From: Brucella daejeonensis | GTDB lineage: Bacteria; Pseudomonadota; Alphaproteobacteria; Rhizobiales; Rhizobiaceae | Direction of reading: 5' to 3' | DNA length: 64,000 bases | NCBI RefSeq assembly: GCF_014199265.1 | Contig: NZ_JACIJG010000001.1 | Span: 124,001-188,000, forward strand | In this document: piece after piece, positions 27,667 through 36,366 of the stretch | How positions within the stretch are numbered: the first letter of the stretch is position 1 | Layout of the letters: each line of letters begins with the position of its first letter | Position numbers and translations under genes: made by a program | The notes under the pieces: generated by a model | The model's database searches: none | The model's input: only the letters and a program-made list of their open reading frames with translations | Told to the model about the DNA's origin: nothing

Positions 27667-28065
27667 TTGAAGACGAGCATCGGCCACTATCGGATGTCTC
27701 TGGCGATACGCATCCTCGGCGTATTGGCGCTGATGTTCGTCGCCTTTGCGCACAAGCCGGTCGACCTCAACGCGCCCGACAGCTATCAGCTTGCACAATA
27801 CCAGTTGCCCGACGGCACCTATCCCGTTCTCTGCATCGGCGATCATGGCTCCGATCCGAGCCAGAAGGATCACGACAGGCATCTGCGCGATACGAGCTGC
27901 GAAGCCTGCCGGATTTCATCGGCCTTCCTGTGTCCGGCGCCAGCGAATTCGACCGGCCCGGTCCCGCATGTCGCCATGGCCGACATGGCGGTTCCGCCAG
28001 CACCCGTGTTGCGGAACGATGCCTATCCGCCCTCAGCCCCGCCGCAGGCCCCGCCCCTTGCCTGA
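27667..28065 (+). CDS. DUF2946-like membrane/periplasmic protein, likely copper related
   Basis: Protein of 132 aa from TTG 27667 (GGAG ten bases upstream); ATG 27694 is an alternative. An N-terminal hydrophobic span (LAIRILGVLALMFVAFA) is followed by a region with LCIGDHG, several His and CEACR...LCP, resembling the Cys/His pattern of DUF2946 proteins. The Pro-rich tail is low complexity. It is followed after 95 bp by the YcnI-PCuAC gene, the usual neighbour of DUF2946 genes, which suggests copper uptake or delivery. Family assignment is tentative. Confidence 0.6.
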   Translation: MKTSIGHYRMSLAIRILGVLALMFVAFAHKPVDLNAPDSYQLAQYQLPDGTYPVLCIGDHGSDPSQKDHDRHLRDTSCEACRISSAFLCPAPANSTGPVPHVAMADMAVPPAPVLRNDAYPPSAPPQAPPLA

Positions 28066-28160
28066 ATAGACGACGGTCTTCGGACCGACAGAAATGCACC
28101 GCCTGAATGCACCATCTGGTTCATCGGCGCGTCTTCTCGTGACTATTCAGGATTACAGAC

Positions 28161-29153
28161 ATGAATTACCGTCTTTTCGCATCCGCGATTTCGCTCGCCG
28201 CCGTCTTCGCTTCGGCCGGCATGGCCCATGCCCATTCGTCGCTCGACCAGAGCGAAGCCAGGGCAGGCAGTTTCTACAAGGCGACCTTCCGCGTTCCGCA
28301 TGGCTGCGACGGCAAGGCCACGACCGAGGTCCGCGTGGAACTGCCCGAAGGCTTTCTCTCGGCGCAGCCGCAGGTGAAGCCCGGCTGGAAGATCGAAACA
28401 GTCAAGGGCGACTATGCCCGAAGCTACAAGCTTCACAGCAAGGACGTGACCTCCGGCGTAAAGGAAGTCCGCTTCACCGGCGGCGACCTGCCGAGCGATT
28501 TCTATGATGAGTTCACCGTTGTCGGCCAGCTTGCGAAATTCGACAAGGACACGACGCTTTCCTTCCCCGTGACGCAGATCTGCGGCGCCGACGCTTCGGT
28601 CGCCTGGACCGAAACGCCCGGCGAAGGCCAGAACCCGCACGACCTTCAGCACCCCGCACCGCAGGTGCATGTGACCGCCGCCCGTGACGACAAGCATGAA
28701 GGCCACGACAAGATGGGCCAGATGAACCATGCCGCGATGAACATGCCGGTGAAGCTTGGCGAACTGACCATCACCGGCCCATCGGTGCGCGCCATGGTTC
28801 CCGGCGCCAAGGTAGCGGGCGGCTTCCTCACCATCGCCAATGGCGGCAAGGATGCCGACAGGCTGGTGGCGGTGACGACGAACGGCGTGAAGCGCGTCGA
28901 AATCCATGAAATGTCGATGCAGAACGACGTGATGAAGATGCGCCAACTCGAAGGCGGCCTCGACATTCCGGCGGGCAAGACGGTCGTGCTGAAATCCGGC
29001 GGCTATCACCTCATGTTCATCCAGCCGGAGAAGCCCTACAAGGAAGGCGACACCGCGAAGGTGACGCTCGAATTCGAAAAGGCGGGCAAGGTCACCGTGG
29101 ATTTTCCGGTGACGGCGCAGAACGGGAAAACGGGAGAACATTCCGGTCACTGA
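28161..29153 (+). CDS. YcnI-PCuAC fusion, periplasmic copper chaperone
   Basis: Protein of 330 aa. The signal peptide ends at AHA, leaving H25 as the new N-terminus, which is the copper ligand in YcnI (DUF1775) proteins. YcnI spans about 25-165. A His/Met-rich linker (KHEGHDKMGQMNHAAMNM) leads to a PCu(A)C domain (about 200-320) with H249, M251 and the late H283-L-M285, the H-x-n-M and H-x-M copper(I) pattern. A His ends the protein (GEHSGH). It probably carries copper to respiratory oxidases or other cuproenzymes. Fusions of these two domains exist but are not the most common form. Confidence 0.9.
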   Translation: MNYRLFASAISLAAVFASAGMAHAHSSLDQSEARAGSFYKATFRVPHGCDGKATTEVRVELPEGFLSAQPQVKPGWKIETVKGDYARSYKLHSKDVTSGVKEVRFTGGDLPSDFYDEFTVVGQLAKFDKDTTLSFPVTQICGADASVAWTETPGEGQNPHDLQHPAPQVHVTAARDDKHEGHDKMGQMNHAAMNMPVKLGELTITGPSVRAMVPGAKVAGGFLTIANGGKDADRLVAVTTNGVKRVEIHEMSMQNDVMKMRQLEGGLDIPAGKTVVLKSGGYHLMFIQPEKPYKEGDTAKVTLEFEKAGKVTVDFPVTAQNGKTGEHSGH

Positions 29154-29471
29154 CCGGCCTGCCGGCTTTGTAAAAACGCTGCTGCAGGAACAGGATCCCC
29201 CAGCAACGGGCGTGCGATATACGAGCCCCTCTCCCTCTGCGCGTCGTGCGCCCGTATGCCGCAACCGCTGTCCCCCCGCAGCGGTTGCGTTCTCCCGCAA
29301 ATGCATTAAACTTGACCTAAATAGTATGGAATAATTCTAAATTATTGATATATAAAACAATTTTAAAGTATACTAGTTGACTCCAGATAAATCAGAAGCT
29401 TATATGCGTGGTGCAAATCCTTGTACGACCTTTGATGTCTGGGCCTTGAACCCTTTCGATTGGAGGACCCC
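29154..29471 (+). other. Intergenic region: hairpin then AT-rich promoter-like stretch
   Basis: The first half is GC-rich and holds a 10-bp stem, GCAACCGCTG / CAGCGGTTGC (29261-29288), without a clean T-run. From about 29305 the DNA turns sharply AT-rich (TTGACC at 29312, then AATAAT and TATATAAAA runs), like a promoter reading rightward. An iron-control-like motif is annotated separately. Confidence 0.5.
29325..29341. promoter_or_regulatory. ICE-like (Irr-type) inverted motif
   Basis: TATGGAA-TAA-TTCTAAA matches the iron control element TTTAGAA-N3-TTCTAAA at all seven bases of the right half and five of seven in the left. It lies in the AT-rich promoter-like segment. Iron control through Irr is possible but unproven; AT-rich DNA could give such a match by chance. 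Confidence 0.4.
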
Positions 29472-29672
29472 ATGGTTGGTCTCGGCGAATGCCGGTCCGC
29501 AAATGTTGACGGTCTGCCCTTTAACCCGACGCATCGGCAGCCCGGTCTCTTGCCGACCGGATATCATAATGTGTTGGGGGAAACGGAACGTCCCCCGGCA
29601 GACAGGCAGGGCTTTGTCCCCGCATCCACGCGCATGTCTTCATTCCACATCTTCTTCGGGAGGCCGTCATGA
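29472..29672 (+). CDS. Possible small leader ORF, low confidence
   Basis: Reading frame of 66 aa, MVGLGECRSANVDGL..., that begins at an ATG with GGAGG five bases upstream and whose stop overlaps the next gene's start (ATGA). Coupling to the cysteine-rich gene is therefore plausible. The protein is low in hydrophobic order, and I recognise no family. It could be a regulatory leader or a chance frame, or degenerate remains of a former gene starting near 29404. Confidence 0.3.
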   Translation: MVGLGECRSANVDGLPFNPTHRQPGLLPTGYHNVLGETERPPADRQGFVPASTRMSSFHIFFGRPS

Positions 29673-30190
29673 ATATGCGCCTATCCCAGCTCAACGGTGC
29701 CAACAGCGCGGGCTATTTCGATCGCCTGCCGGAAAAGCTGGTGCTGGAAGGCTATCGCCGGTGGATCGCCGGTTTCGAAACGGGTTCGATCATCCCGTGG
29801 GAAATGACGTGGGGCCTCTATTCGGAACTGCTCGGATCTTCCGGGGCGAAACGCGCAGTGGGCGAGCTGTCGCATTTCATCCGCGTCCTGCGCCATTGCG
29901 CGAATTGTCCGCTGCGCGCCTTTCCGTTCGATTCGCACCATGTCTGCCGCGAGGAATGCCTGACGCTGGGGCTGATTTCCGGCATCCAGAATCAGGATGC
30001 GCTGCTGCTCGATACCTGTCTGGCGGCCATCGCCTGCCCGCGGCGCTGCGACGATGTGGCAGAGGCCGCGCGCAATTTTGCCGGGACACTGGCCGATTTC
30101 GGCCAGACTTTGCTGCCAATACCGGTCCATGCCATCGACAATGCCATCGACAGCGCTTTGAACATGACGCGGCGCGCGACTTTTCACTGA
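29669..30190 (+). CDS. Cysteine-rich protein, unknown function
   Basis: Protein of 173 aa with seven Cys. They cluster as CANC (77-80 region), VCREEC about 15 residues later, and TCLAAIACPRRC. The spacing CxxC-n-CxxxC suggests metal or Fe-S binding, or disulfides. There is no signal peptide. GGGAGG five bases before ATG 29669 fixes the start. It is preceded by an ICE-like motif. I do not recognise the family. Confidence 0.75.
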   Translation: MNMRLSQLNGANSAGYFDRLPEKLVLEGYRRWIAGFETGSIIPWEMTWGLYSELLGSSGAKRAVGELSHFIRVLRHCANCPLRAFPFDSHHVCREECLTLGLISGIQNQDALLLDTCLAAIACPRRCDDVAEAARNFAGTLADFGQTLLPIPVHAIDNAIDSALNMTRRATFH

Positions 30191-30268
30191 CCGGAAAAGT
30201 CCCGGCGTTTTGCGAATGAATGTGATTCGAGATTTCAAGTCGCCGTTACGCGGCGCAAGGAGATAGAA

Positions 30269-30484
30269 ATGCAGGCCAGAACCGAACGACGCCTCGGCAT
30301 TGCCGCCGCTCTCGTGCTGACCGCAGGAGCGTTTGTCATGCCGGGTGTATCCACCCAGGTCAGCCGAAACGAAATCGCGCCGGAAAGCCGTATTCATCTG
30401 GCTTCCGCTTCCCGTCTCCGTGCCGGGCTTCACCATTTCATCGTTCCCGGCGAAGCCATGCCGACCTTGGTGCATTACGAATAA
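30269..30484 (+). CDS. Small secreted protein, unknown function
   Basis: Protein of 71 aa with a clear signal peptide (RTERRLGIAAALVLTAGAFVMPGVS) and a 45-residue mature part rich in His, Arg and Ser without Cys. AGGAG six bases before ATG 30269 supports translation. It follows the cysteine-rich gene by 78 bp on the same strand and may share its transcript. Function unknown. Confidence 0.65.
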   Translation: MQARTERRLGIAAALVLTAGAFVMPGVSTQVSRNEIAPESRIHLASASRLRAGLHHFIVPGEAMPTLVHYE

Positions 30485-30512
30485 TGCACCATGCGAACCG
30501 TTCGGATTCCGG

Positions 30513-31238
30513 TTATCCGACGACGATCGGCGCCTTGCCCTGAACGCGATTATAGAGGTCGATGATGTCCTGATTCATCAGGCGGATGCAGCCTGACGAC
30601 ATGGACTGCCCGATGGACCACCATTCCGGCGAGCCGTGAATGCGGTAGCCGGTGTCCTGCCCGTTCTGGAAAATATAGAGCGCGCGTGCGCCGAGCGGGT
30701 TCTGCGGCCCCGGTTCCTGACCGTTGCGGTATTTTGCCAGTTCCGGCTTGCGCTGGATCATTTCCGGCGGCGGCGTCCAGACCGGCCATTGCCTCTTGTA
30801 CTGGACATTGGCGCGGCCGGACCATTCAAAGCCCGCCTTGCCGATGCCGACGCCGTAGCGCAGCGCTTCGCCGCCTGGCAGCACATAATAGAGGAAATGG
30901 TCCTTGAGGCTGACCACGATCGTTCCCGGCGCCTGCCCCGTCGGGTCCGGCACGATCTGGCGGCGGAACTCCTTCGGCACTTTCTGATAGGGGATCGCCG
31001 GCAGGGAATAGTTTCCCTCCTGCACGGCGGCGTACATGACGTCCGGCGTGGTGATGTCGCGGTCGACGCTGATCTGCGGGCGCATCGGCGTGATGCCGCC
31101 CGTCGACATCGGGTCGATATTCATCTGGAAGGCAGACATATCCATCGTTTGCGAGCAACCGGCGGCCCCGGTCAGGAGAACGGCTCCGGTGCCGAAAAGG
31201 AAACGGCGGCGGCTTAGATCATCACGCGATTTCGACAT
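30513..31238 (-). CDS. L,D-transpeptidase (YkuD family) lipoprotein with Tat-like signal
   Basis: Protein of 241 aa. The N-terminus shows SRRRFLFG, a twin-arginine pattern, and TGAAGC, a lipobox-like end, so it may be a Tat-exported lipoprotein. The catalytic YkuD block is HGSPEWWSIGQSMSSGC217-IRLMN, with His and Cys217. It forms 3-3 peptidoglycan cross-links or links outer-membrane proteins to peptidoglycan; Brucella uses several such enzymes. ATG 31238 is chosen because longer frames lose the signal. It is convergent with the small secreted protein gene. Confidence 0.92.
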   Translation of the reverse strand: MSKSRDDLSRRRFLFGTGAVLLTGAAGCSQTMDMSAFQMNIDPMSTGGITPMRPQISVDRDITTPDVMYAAVQEGNYSLPAIPYQKVPKEFRRQIVPDPTGQAPGTIVVSLKDHFLYYVLPGGEALRYGVGIGKAGFEWSGRANVQYKRQWPVWTPPPEMIQRKPELAKYRNGQEPGPQNPLGARALYIFQNGQDTGYRIHGSPEWWSIGQSMSSGCIRLMNQDIIDLYNRVQGKAPIVVG

Positions 31239-31614
31239 ACAACTGGCCCTAAACAAGGGATGCAACAAGGGTTGAAAAACAGTCGCAGCGCGACCGCTAT
31301 ACTCAACAGCAATTTGCGTTCTTATGGTTGAAGAAGGGTTAAACGGTTCGCGCAAATGTTCACGAAAATGCAGGTTTAACGCCGAAATTGCGGTTCGCGC
31401 GGCGATTTAATCGATTTAAAAGTCGCGTGAATTATGGCAAACAAGAGGCAATCGTGTCTTTTTAGCGGCCAGCTTGTGTCTGAATGGTGTCAGAGGCATA
31501 TTCAGGGTTGCGTTTGGAAGCAAAGGCCGGATTGCAAATCCGGCCTTCGGGACGATCGACAGGGAAGCGGCGAGCTTCTTCGTAAAAAATTTCCCGCGCA
31601 GAAATTTCGCGCGA
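31239..31614. other. Spacer between L,D-transpeptidase and tamB with a hairpin
   Basis: The right part contains a perfect 11-bp stem, AAGGCCGGATT / AATCCGGCCTT, with a 3-base loop at 31523-31547; it probably ends the tamAB transcript on the minus strand. The left part, upstream of the transpeptidase, is AT-richer, with TTTAATCGATTTAAA near 31410. I see no gene. Confidence 0.6.
31523..31547 (-). terminator. Probable terminator of tamA-tamB
   Basis: Perfect 11-bp inverted repeat with loop GCA, about 70 bp after the tamB stop. On the minus strand it is followed by TTTGCTT, a weak U-tract. Confidence 0.65.
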
Positions 31615-34600
31615 TCAATAGTCCTTTTCGTAGAAGATGCCGCCGCTCGAATCGCCTTCCGCGCCGAGCGCGCCCTTGGCCTTCAGGTTCCGGGTGATGT
31701 CGAGATTGATCGTGCCCTTCGTCGATCCGCCGGACCCCGCTTCGACACCCAGATAGATGTTGTCGCGGATATAGCGTCCGGCGCGAACCGCCGTCTCGCC
31801 CTTGCTGTCGGTCACGACATCGAGGTCGTCGAGGCCGGTTCCGGCGCGCAGCTTGTTCATCAACGAATTGTTCGAGCCGCCCGCAAGTTCCGCCGCCGCC
31901 GCGGCGAGCTGGGCGATCTGGAACGCGGAAAGTTCGCCGATGGAACGCTTGAAGATCAGTTGCGCCAGCACTTCGTCCTGCGGCAGTTCCGGGGTCGAGG
32001 AGAACTTGATGTCGAGATTGTCCACCGTGCCCGTCACCGTGATGATGGCGGTGATTTCATTGCCTTCCGACCGGGCGACGAAATTGAGCTGCGGATTGAG
32101 ATCGCCGACCAGCGTGACATGGCCTTCATCGAAGGTGATGCGCTGTCCGAGAATGCCGATGCGGCCACGGATCATGTCGAAGGCGCCGACCGGCTTGATG
32201 TCGGTCACAGGCCCCGTCAGGCGCAAGCGTCCGCCCAGTTCCGTATCGAGGCCGCGACCGCGCACGAAAATCTGGTTCGGCGCGTTGATGAACACGTCGA
32301 GGCGCGGCACTGTCGGGCGTGCGGTCGGCGTCGGCACCTTGCTCCTGCGCGTTTCGACCTTGGCGCGGTCGAGCGTCGCCTGGACGTTTTTCGGCGTGTT
32401 CCTGTGCTGGACCGGCACATAGGCCGCGCCGCCGCCGAGATTTTCCGGCACCGATATTTCCGCCTTGTCCACATCGATGCGGCCGGAAATCAGCGGATCG
32501 CGCATCAGCGGTCCCTTGATCGAAATGCCGCCATTGACCGTCGCCACCACAAGCTTGCCGTCGGCATAGCGGGCGCGATTGAGCTTGATGTCGATATCGG
32601 CCGGGAAATTCGCCGCCGCATTGGTCGAAATCGTGCCGCTGGCGGAAACCGACCCGCCACTGCCGAGCGCGGCTTCGACCTGACGCAGCGTGATCGTCTC
32701 GCCGTCCATGCTGCCCATGACATTGATATTGTTCAGGCGGACATTGGTGTCGGGATCGATGAAGGTCGCGCCGTTGGTCGAGAACATGCCGCGCAGTTGC
32801 GGACGGTCGAACCCGCCGGAAACGCTTGCCGTCAGCGTCAGCGTGCCGTTTGCCTGCGCGCCGCGATCCGCAAGGAAGCGGTTGGCCAGCGCCAGCGGAA
32901 CGCTGCCATTGACATTGACGCCAAGCCCCTGCCCCGAAAATGGCACCTTGCCGCTGGCGGCGACATTGAGACCGCGCGGACCGTCAACCGAAAGCGACGA
33001 CAGATCGACGGCCATGGCCGCATAGCTGCCCGCCGCCTGCAAGGTCAGCGGCGCGAGACCGTTGTCGCGCAGCGGCTTGGCCGCAAGGCCGGTGCCGCGC
33101 AGGTTGAAGGCCGCTGCGGGATTGGTGAGCGGGCCGGTCACGCGCGCCGTGCCGGTGACATTGCCTGCCAGATCCTGTCCCTTGACCGCGCCGTTCAGCG
33201 CCGCCAGGGGAAGATTGGCGAGAGTGACGTCGATGGCCAGATCACCCTTGCCTAGCGGCACGCCGCCTTTGGCGCTGACATCGATGCCTTTGCCATTTTG
33301 GGCGCCACCGGTCACACGTGCATCGACATTGAGCCGGTCATTGGCCGAGGTGCCCCTGGCATCGGCATTAAGCGCCGCAATGCCCTGCTTTTTAAGCTCG
33401 GCTGCGGTGACACCCCGTGCGGCCATGTCGAAGGCGACATTGGGCGCTTCTTTCGTGCCCGTGATGCGGGCCGTGCCGTTGACCGTGCCGCCCAGCCCAA
33501 GTTCCGGCTTGAACGTATTGGCAAGCGCCAGCGGCAGGTTGGAAAGCGCGACAGAAAGATCGAGTTGGCCATCGACCACGCCATTGACCTTGACCTGACC
33601 GGCGCTGGCATCGGAGCCGGTATTGATAACGATATCGCCGAAGGAGATTTCCTCGCCCTTCATGGAAATGGTGGCGGGCGAAGCCAGATTGGCGCTGAGC
33701 GCGCCCTGCTTCACATTGGCCGAGGCGAGACCGAGTTCGAAACCGCCATCCTTCGGCTCCAGCGAACCGGCGGCGCTGGCAACCGTGCCGATCTTCAGTT
33801 TTGTATTGGCGGTAAAGTCGGTCTTCGAGCCGGTTGCATTGGCCTTTGCGTCGAAACTGTCGATGCCGAAAGTACCGACCAGAATATCGCGCGCGGCGGC
33901 ATTGCCGTCCACGACCGGAACGCCGAACAGGTCCTTCGCCGTCAGAGCGATATCGGCAGAGGCGATGCGGCTGCCATTAACCTTGATCCCCCTGGCATTC
34001 GCCGTGACGGAAGCGTTCTGGCGTCCGTCATTGGCGTCGAGCGCGATGTCGGCGCTGGCCGCGCCCGTCGCTTCGGCAAGAGCCAGTGCGGCGGCAGTGG
34101 AAATATCCGGCGCGTCGAGTTTCAGCGCGCCCGTCAGAAGGCCCTTGGCGGTCTGGGTGACATTGCCGGTCAGATGCGCGCCACCGGCATTGAAGACGAG
34201 GTCGGTCAGGCGCTTTTCGTCATTGACGATGTCGATCAGCGTTCCCAGATCGACGCGCTGACCATTGAGGAAGGCGCTGCCCGCAAGCTTGCCGGAAAGG
34301 GCGGCGCCGGTTTTCGCGTTGCCGTCGAGCATGGCATTGAAATCGAGACCGCCTTCGGAAAGCTTGCGCCCGGCGAGCGTGCCCTGCGGGGCGTCGGCGC
34401 GCAAGGCGAGCGCGATCAGCTTGTCATCGCCGCGCGCGCTGCCCTTGACCGTCATCCGGCCTGATGCCTGATCGGAAAGAAGCTTGAGATCGGACAGCAT
34501 GACGCCGAAATCAAAGCTTGCCTTGTCGGATGCAAAGGAACCGTTTGCGGTAATTTCACTCAGCTCATTGCCGATGCGGAAGTTGCGCGCGGAAAAGCCT

Positions 34601-36366
34601 TGCGCGCTGCGGCCAAGAGCGCCGCTCAGATTGACGGCACCATCGAGAATGCGGTCGACCGCCTGCGTGCCCGTGCGCATGTTCTGTGCAGTGCCGTCGA
34701 GGTCGAGCTGGAAAGCGCCGCTGATCGGGCGCACGATGCCCCTGGCGGTGACATCGATGCTGCCCGCCAGATCGCGGTCGGCCAGCGCGCCGAAGGGAGC
34801 GAGGCTCCCGACCCTGGCGGCGATATCGCCGTTGAAGGCGAGATCGTCGATAGTGCCCTTGAGGTCGAGGCTGAGGCCGTTGCCCGCAATATTGGCCTTG
34901 GCAAGCTCGACCGGCGAACCGGCGCGCCATGCGCCGTCGATGGCGAGCGTGATCGTGCTTCCAAGTGCTTCGGCGATTTCGGCGCGTTCGGCGGAAATGC
35001 CGTCAAGACCGCCATCGACCTTGAAGGTGATGTGGCGATTGGCGGCGTCGTTCAGGTTCTCGGCAACGCCGCCCATGTCGAGTGCGATGCGCTCGGCGGA
35101 AATCGTCGCATTCTCAAGCCCGGCGACGGCCAGCGTCCCGGTCCAGTCATTGGTCGGGCGATCGCCATAGGCAATCTCGAAGCGGGCATTGTCGATATAG
35201 GTTTCCGCGCCCTTGACCGGCAGCAGCACGCGCCCCTTGCTTTCGTCGGCGATGGAAGCATCGACGCGCAACCTGTTCAGGAAGCGGTCATTGCCGGTTT
35301 CAGCCGAAGCCTTCAGCTTGAGGGCCGCACTGTTGAGCGCCAGATCGTCAAGACGGAAACCGCCTGCGTCCTTGAGGAAACCATCGGCTGCAAGCACCGT
35401 TTCCGCCCCGAAGAAATCGCGAAAGACCGGCGGCACCAGAACCGCGATGGGACCGTTGAAACGGGCGGAAAAGACGCGCCCGCCATCGGGCGCCTGCCCC
35501 TGCCGGTTGAGCGCGAAAGTGCCTGTCAGCGTGCGGGCGCCATTGGTATCGAGCGCCAGGTCAACCTTGAGATCGTCAAGCGGACCGGCTCCCTTGAGGG
35601 TCAGGTCTACCGGCGGATGACCTTCGATATTGAGAAGATTGGCGACGATGCCGTTTGCCGGTTCGGAAACCTTGAGGTCCAGATCGAGCTTCTGGTCGGC
35701 ATTGGCATAGGCCGCGCGGAGAGCGAAATCGCCGCCCGGCCCGTCAAGGCGCTTGATGTCGAAACTGGAATCGAGCGAGCCGTCGGCAAGCGACAGGCTG
35801 CCATTGGCCGAGACTTCCGATTCAAGGCCGAAAATATCCGGCCCGAAATGCAGGCGCGCAATGGCGAGCTGGTCGAGGGTGACGGAAATCGGCAGTTCCG
35901 GCAGGCTGAAGCTGGAGGATTCCGGCGACGGCAGGCTGGTATCGGGAAGCGGCTTGCGGATGATGTCGATGCGTTCGGCTGCAAGCGACTGGATGCTGAG
36001 ACGCCCGATCAGAAGAGCGGTGCGGCTCCAGTTGAGCCTGGCGTTTTCGATGCGCAGCCAGACGCCCTCGCGGTCGGCGATGGTGATGGAGCCGACCGAG
36101 GCCTCGGACGACAGGACGCCGCTGATGCCGGAAATGGAGATACGGCGGTTCGGCGCGGAAAGCTGGCTTTCCACGAAAGACAGGAAATAGGATTTCTCCT
36201 CTTCCGGCGCGGCCTGTTCCTGCGAACCGGCCTGCTGGGCCTGACCCTGCTGAGCTTGCCCCTGCTGAGCCTGGGCAGGCAGGGGCGCGGGCTGTTCCGG
36301 CCAGCCGAAAATGACTGCCGTGACGGCGAACGCGACGAAGGCGACGATTGCGAGTAATCTGGTCAA
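31615..36366 (-). CDS. tamB: Translocation and assembly module inner-membrane protein TamB (DUF490)
   Basis: Protein of 1583 aa. An N-terminal signal anchor (LLAIVAFVAFAVTAVIFGW) is followed by a Gln-rich stretch (QQGQAQQGQAQQ). A very long beta-rich body of alternating hydrophobic residues then runs to the C-terminal DUF490 domain, which ends GGIFYEKDY. TamB spans the periplasm and works with TamA in outer-membrane protein and lipid transport. The start is TTG at 36366, overlapping the tamA stop (TTGA); no ATG would retain the anchor. Known tamB homologues in Brucella (morC) affect envelope integrity. Confidence 0.92.
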   Translation of the reverse strand: MTRLLAIVAFVAFAVTAVIFGWPEQPAPLPAQAQQGQAQQGQAQQAGSQEQAAPEEEKSYFLSFVESQLSAPNRRISISGISGVLSSEASVGSITIADREGVWLRIENARLNWSRTALLIGRLSIQSLAAERIDIIRKPLPDTSLPSPESSSFSLPELPISVTLDQLAIARLHFGPDIFGLESEVSANGSLSLADGSLDSSFDIKRLDGPGGDFALRAAYANADQKLDLDLKVSEPANGIVANLLNIEGHPPVDLTLKGAGPLDDLKVDLALDTNGARTLTGTFALNRQGQAPDGGRVFSARFNGPIAVLVPPVFRDFFGAETVLAADGFLKDAGGFRLDDLALNSAALKLKASAETGNDRFLNRLRVDASIADESKGRVLLPVKGAETYIDNARFEIAYGDRPTNDWTGTLAVAGLENATISAERIALDMGGVAENLNDAANRHITFKVDGGLDGISAERAEIAEALGSTITLAIDGAWRAGSPVELAKANIAGNGLSLDLKGTIDDLAFNGDIAARVGSLAPFGALADRDLAGSIDVTARGIVRPISGAFQLDLDGTAQNMRTGTQAVDRILDGAVNLSGALGRSAQGFSARNFRIGNELSEITANGSFASDKASFDFGVMLSDLKLLSDQASGRMTVKGSARGDDKLIALALRADAPQGTLAGRKLSEGGLDFNAMLDGNAKTGAALSGKLAGSAFLNGQRVDLGTLIDIVNDEKRLTDLVFNAGGAHLTGNVTQTAKGLLTGALKLDAPDISTAAALALAEATGAASADIALDANDGRQNASVTANARGIKVNGSRIASADIALTAKDLFGVPVVDGNAAARDILVGTFGIDSFDAKANATGSKTDFTANTKLKIGTVASAAGSLEPKDGGFELGLASANVKQGALSANLASPATISMKGEEISFGDIVINTGSDASAGQVKVNGVVDGQLDLSVALSNLPLALANTFKPELGLGGTVNGTARITGTKEAPNVAFDMAARGVTAAELKKQGIAALNADARGTSANDRLNVDARVTGGAQNGKGIDVSAKGGVPLGKGDLAIDVTLANLPLAALNGAVKGQDLAGNVTGTARVTGPLTNPAAAFNLRGTGLAAKPLRDNGLAPLTLQAAGSYAAMAVDLSSLSVDGPRGLNVAASGKVPFSGQGLGVNVNGSVPLALANRFLADRGAQANGTLTLTASVSGGFDRPQLRGMFSTNGATFIDPDTNVRLNNINVMGSMDGETITLRQVEAALGSGGSVSASGTISTNAAANFPADIDIKLNRARYADGKLVVATVNGGISIKGPLMRDPLISGRIDVDKAEISVPENLGGGAAYVPVQHRNTPKNVQATLDRAKVETRRSKVPTPTARPTVPRLDVFINAPNQIFVRGRGLDTELGGRLRLTGPVTDIKPVGAFDMIRGRIGILGQRITFDEGHVTLVGDLNPQLNFVARSEGNEITAIITVTGTVDNLDIKFSSTPELPQDEVLAQLIFKRSIGELSAFQIAQLAAAAAELAGGSNNSLMNKLRAGTGLDDLDVVTDSKGETAVRAGRYIRDNIYLGVEAGSGGSTKGTINLDITRNLKAKGALGAEGDSSGGIFYEKDY

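Noticed and set aside
29279-29288. Hairpin at 29261-29288 as a rho-independent terminator
   Set aside because: The stem is good, but no T-run follows on either strand.
29404-29668. A frameshifted larger gene upstream of the cysteine-rich gene
   Set aside because: A frame from 29404 continues past the cysteine-rich start in another phase, but I could not match either half to a family, so a pseudogene call is not supported.
31474-33255. Long open frames opposite tamB (also 34600-36357 and 36348-38255)
   Set aside because: They lie antisense to tamA and tamB, have shadow-type composition, and lack start signals or recognisable domains.
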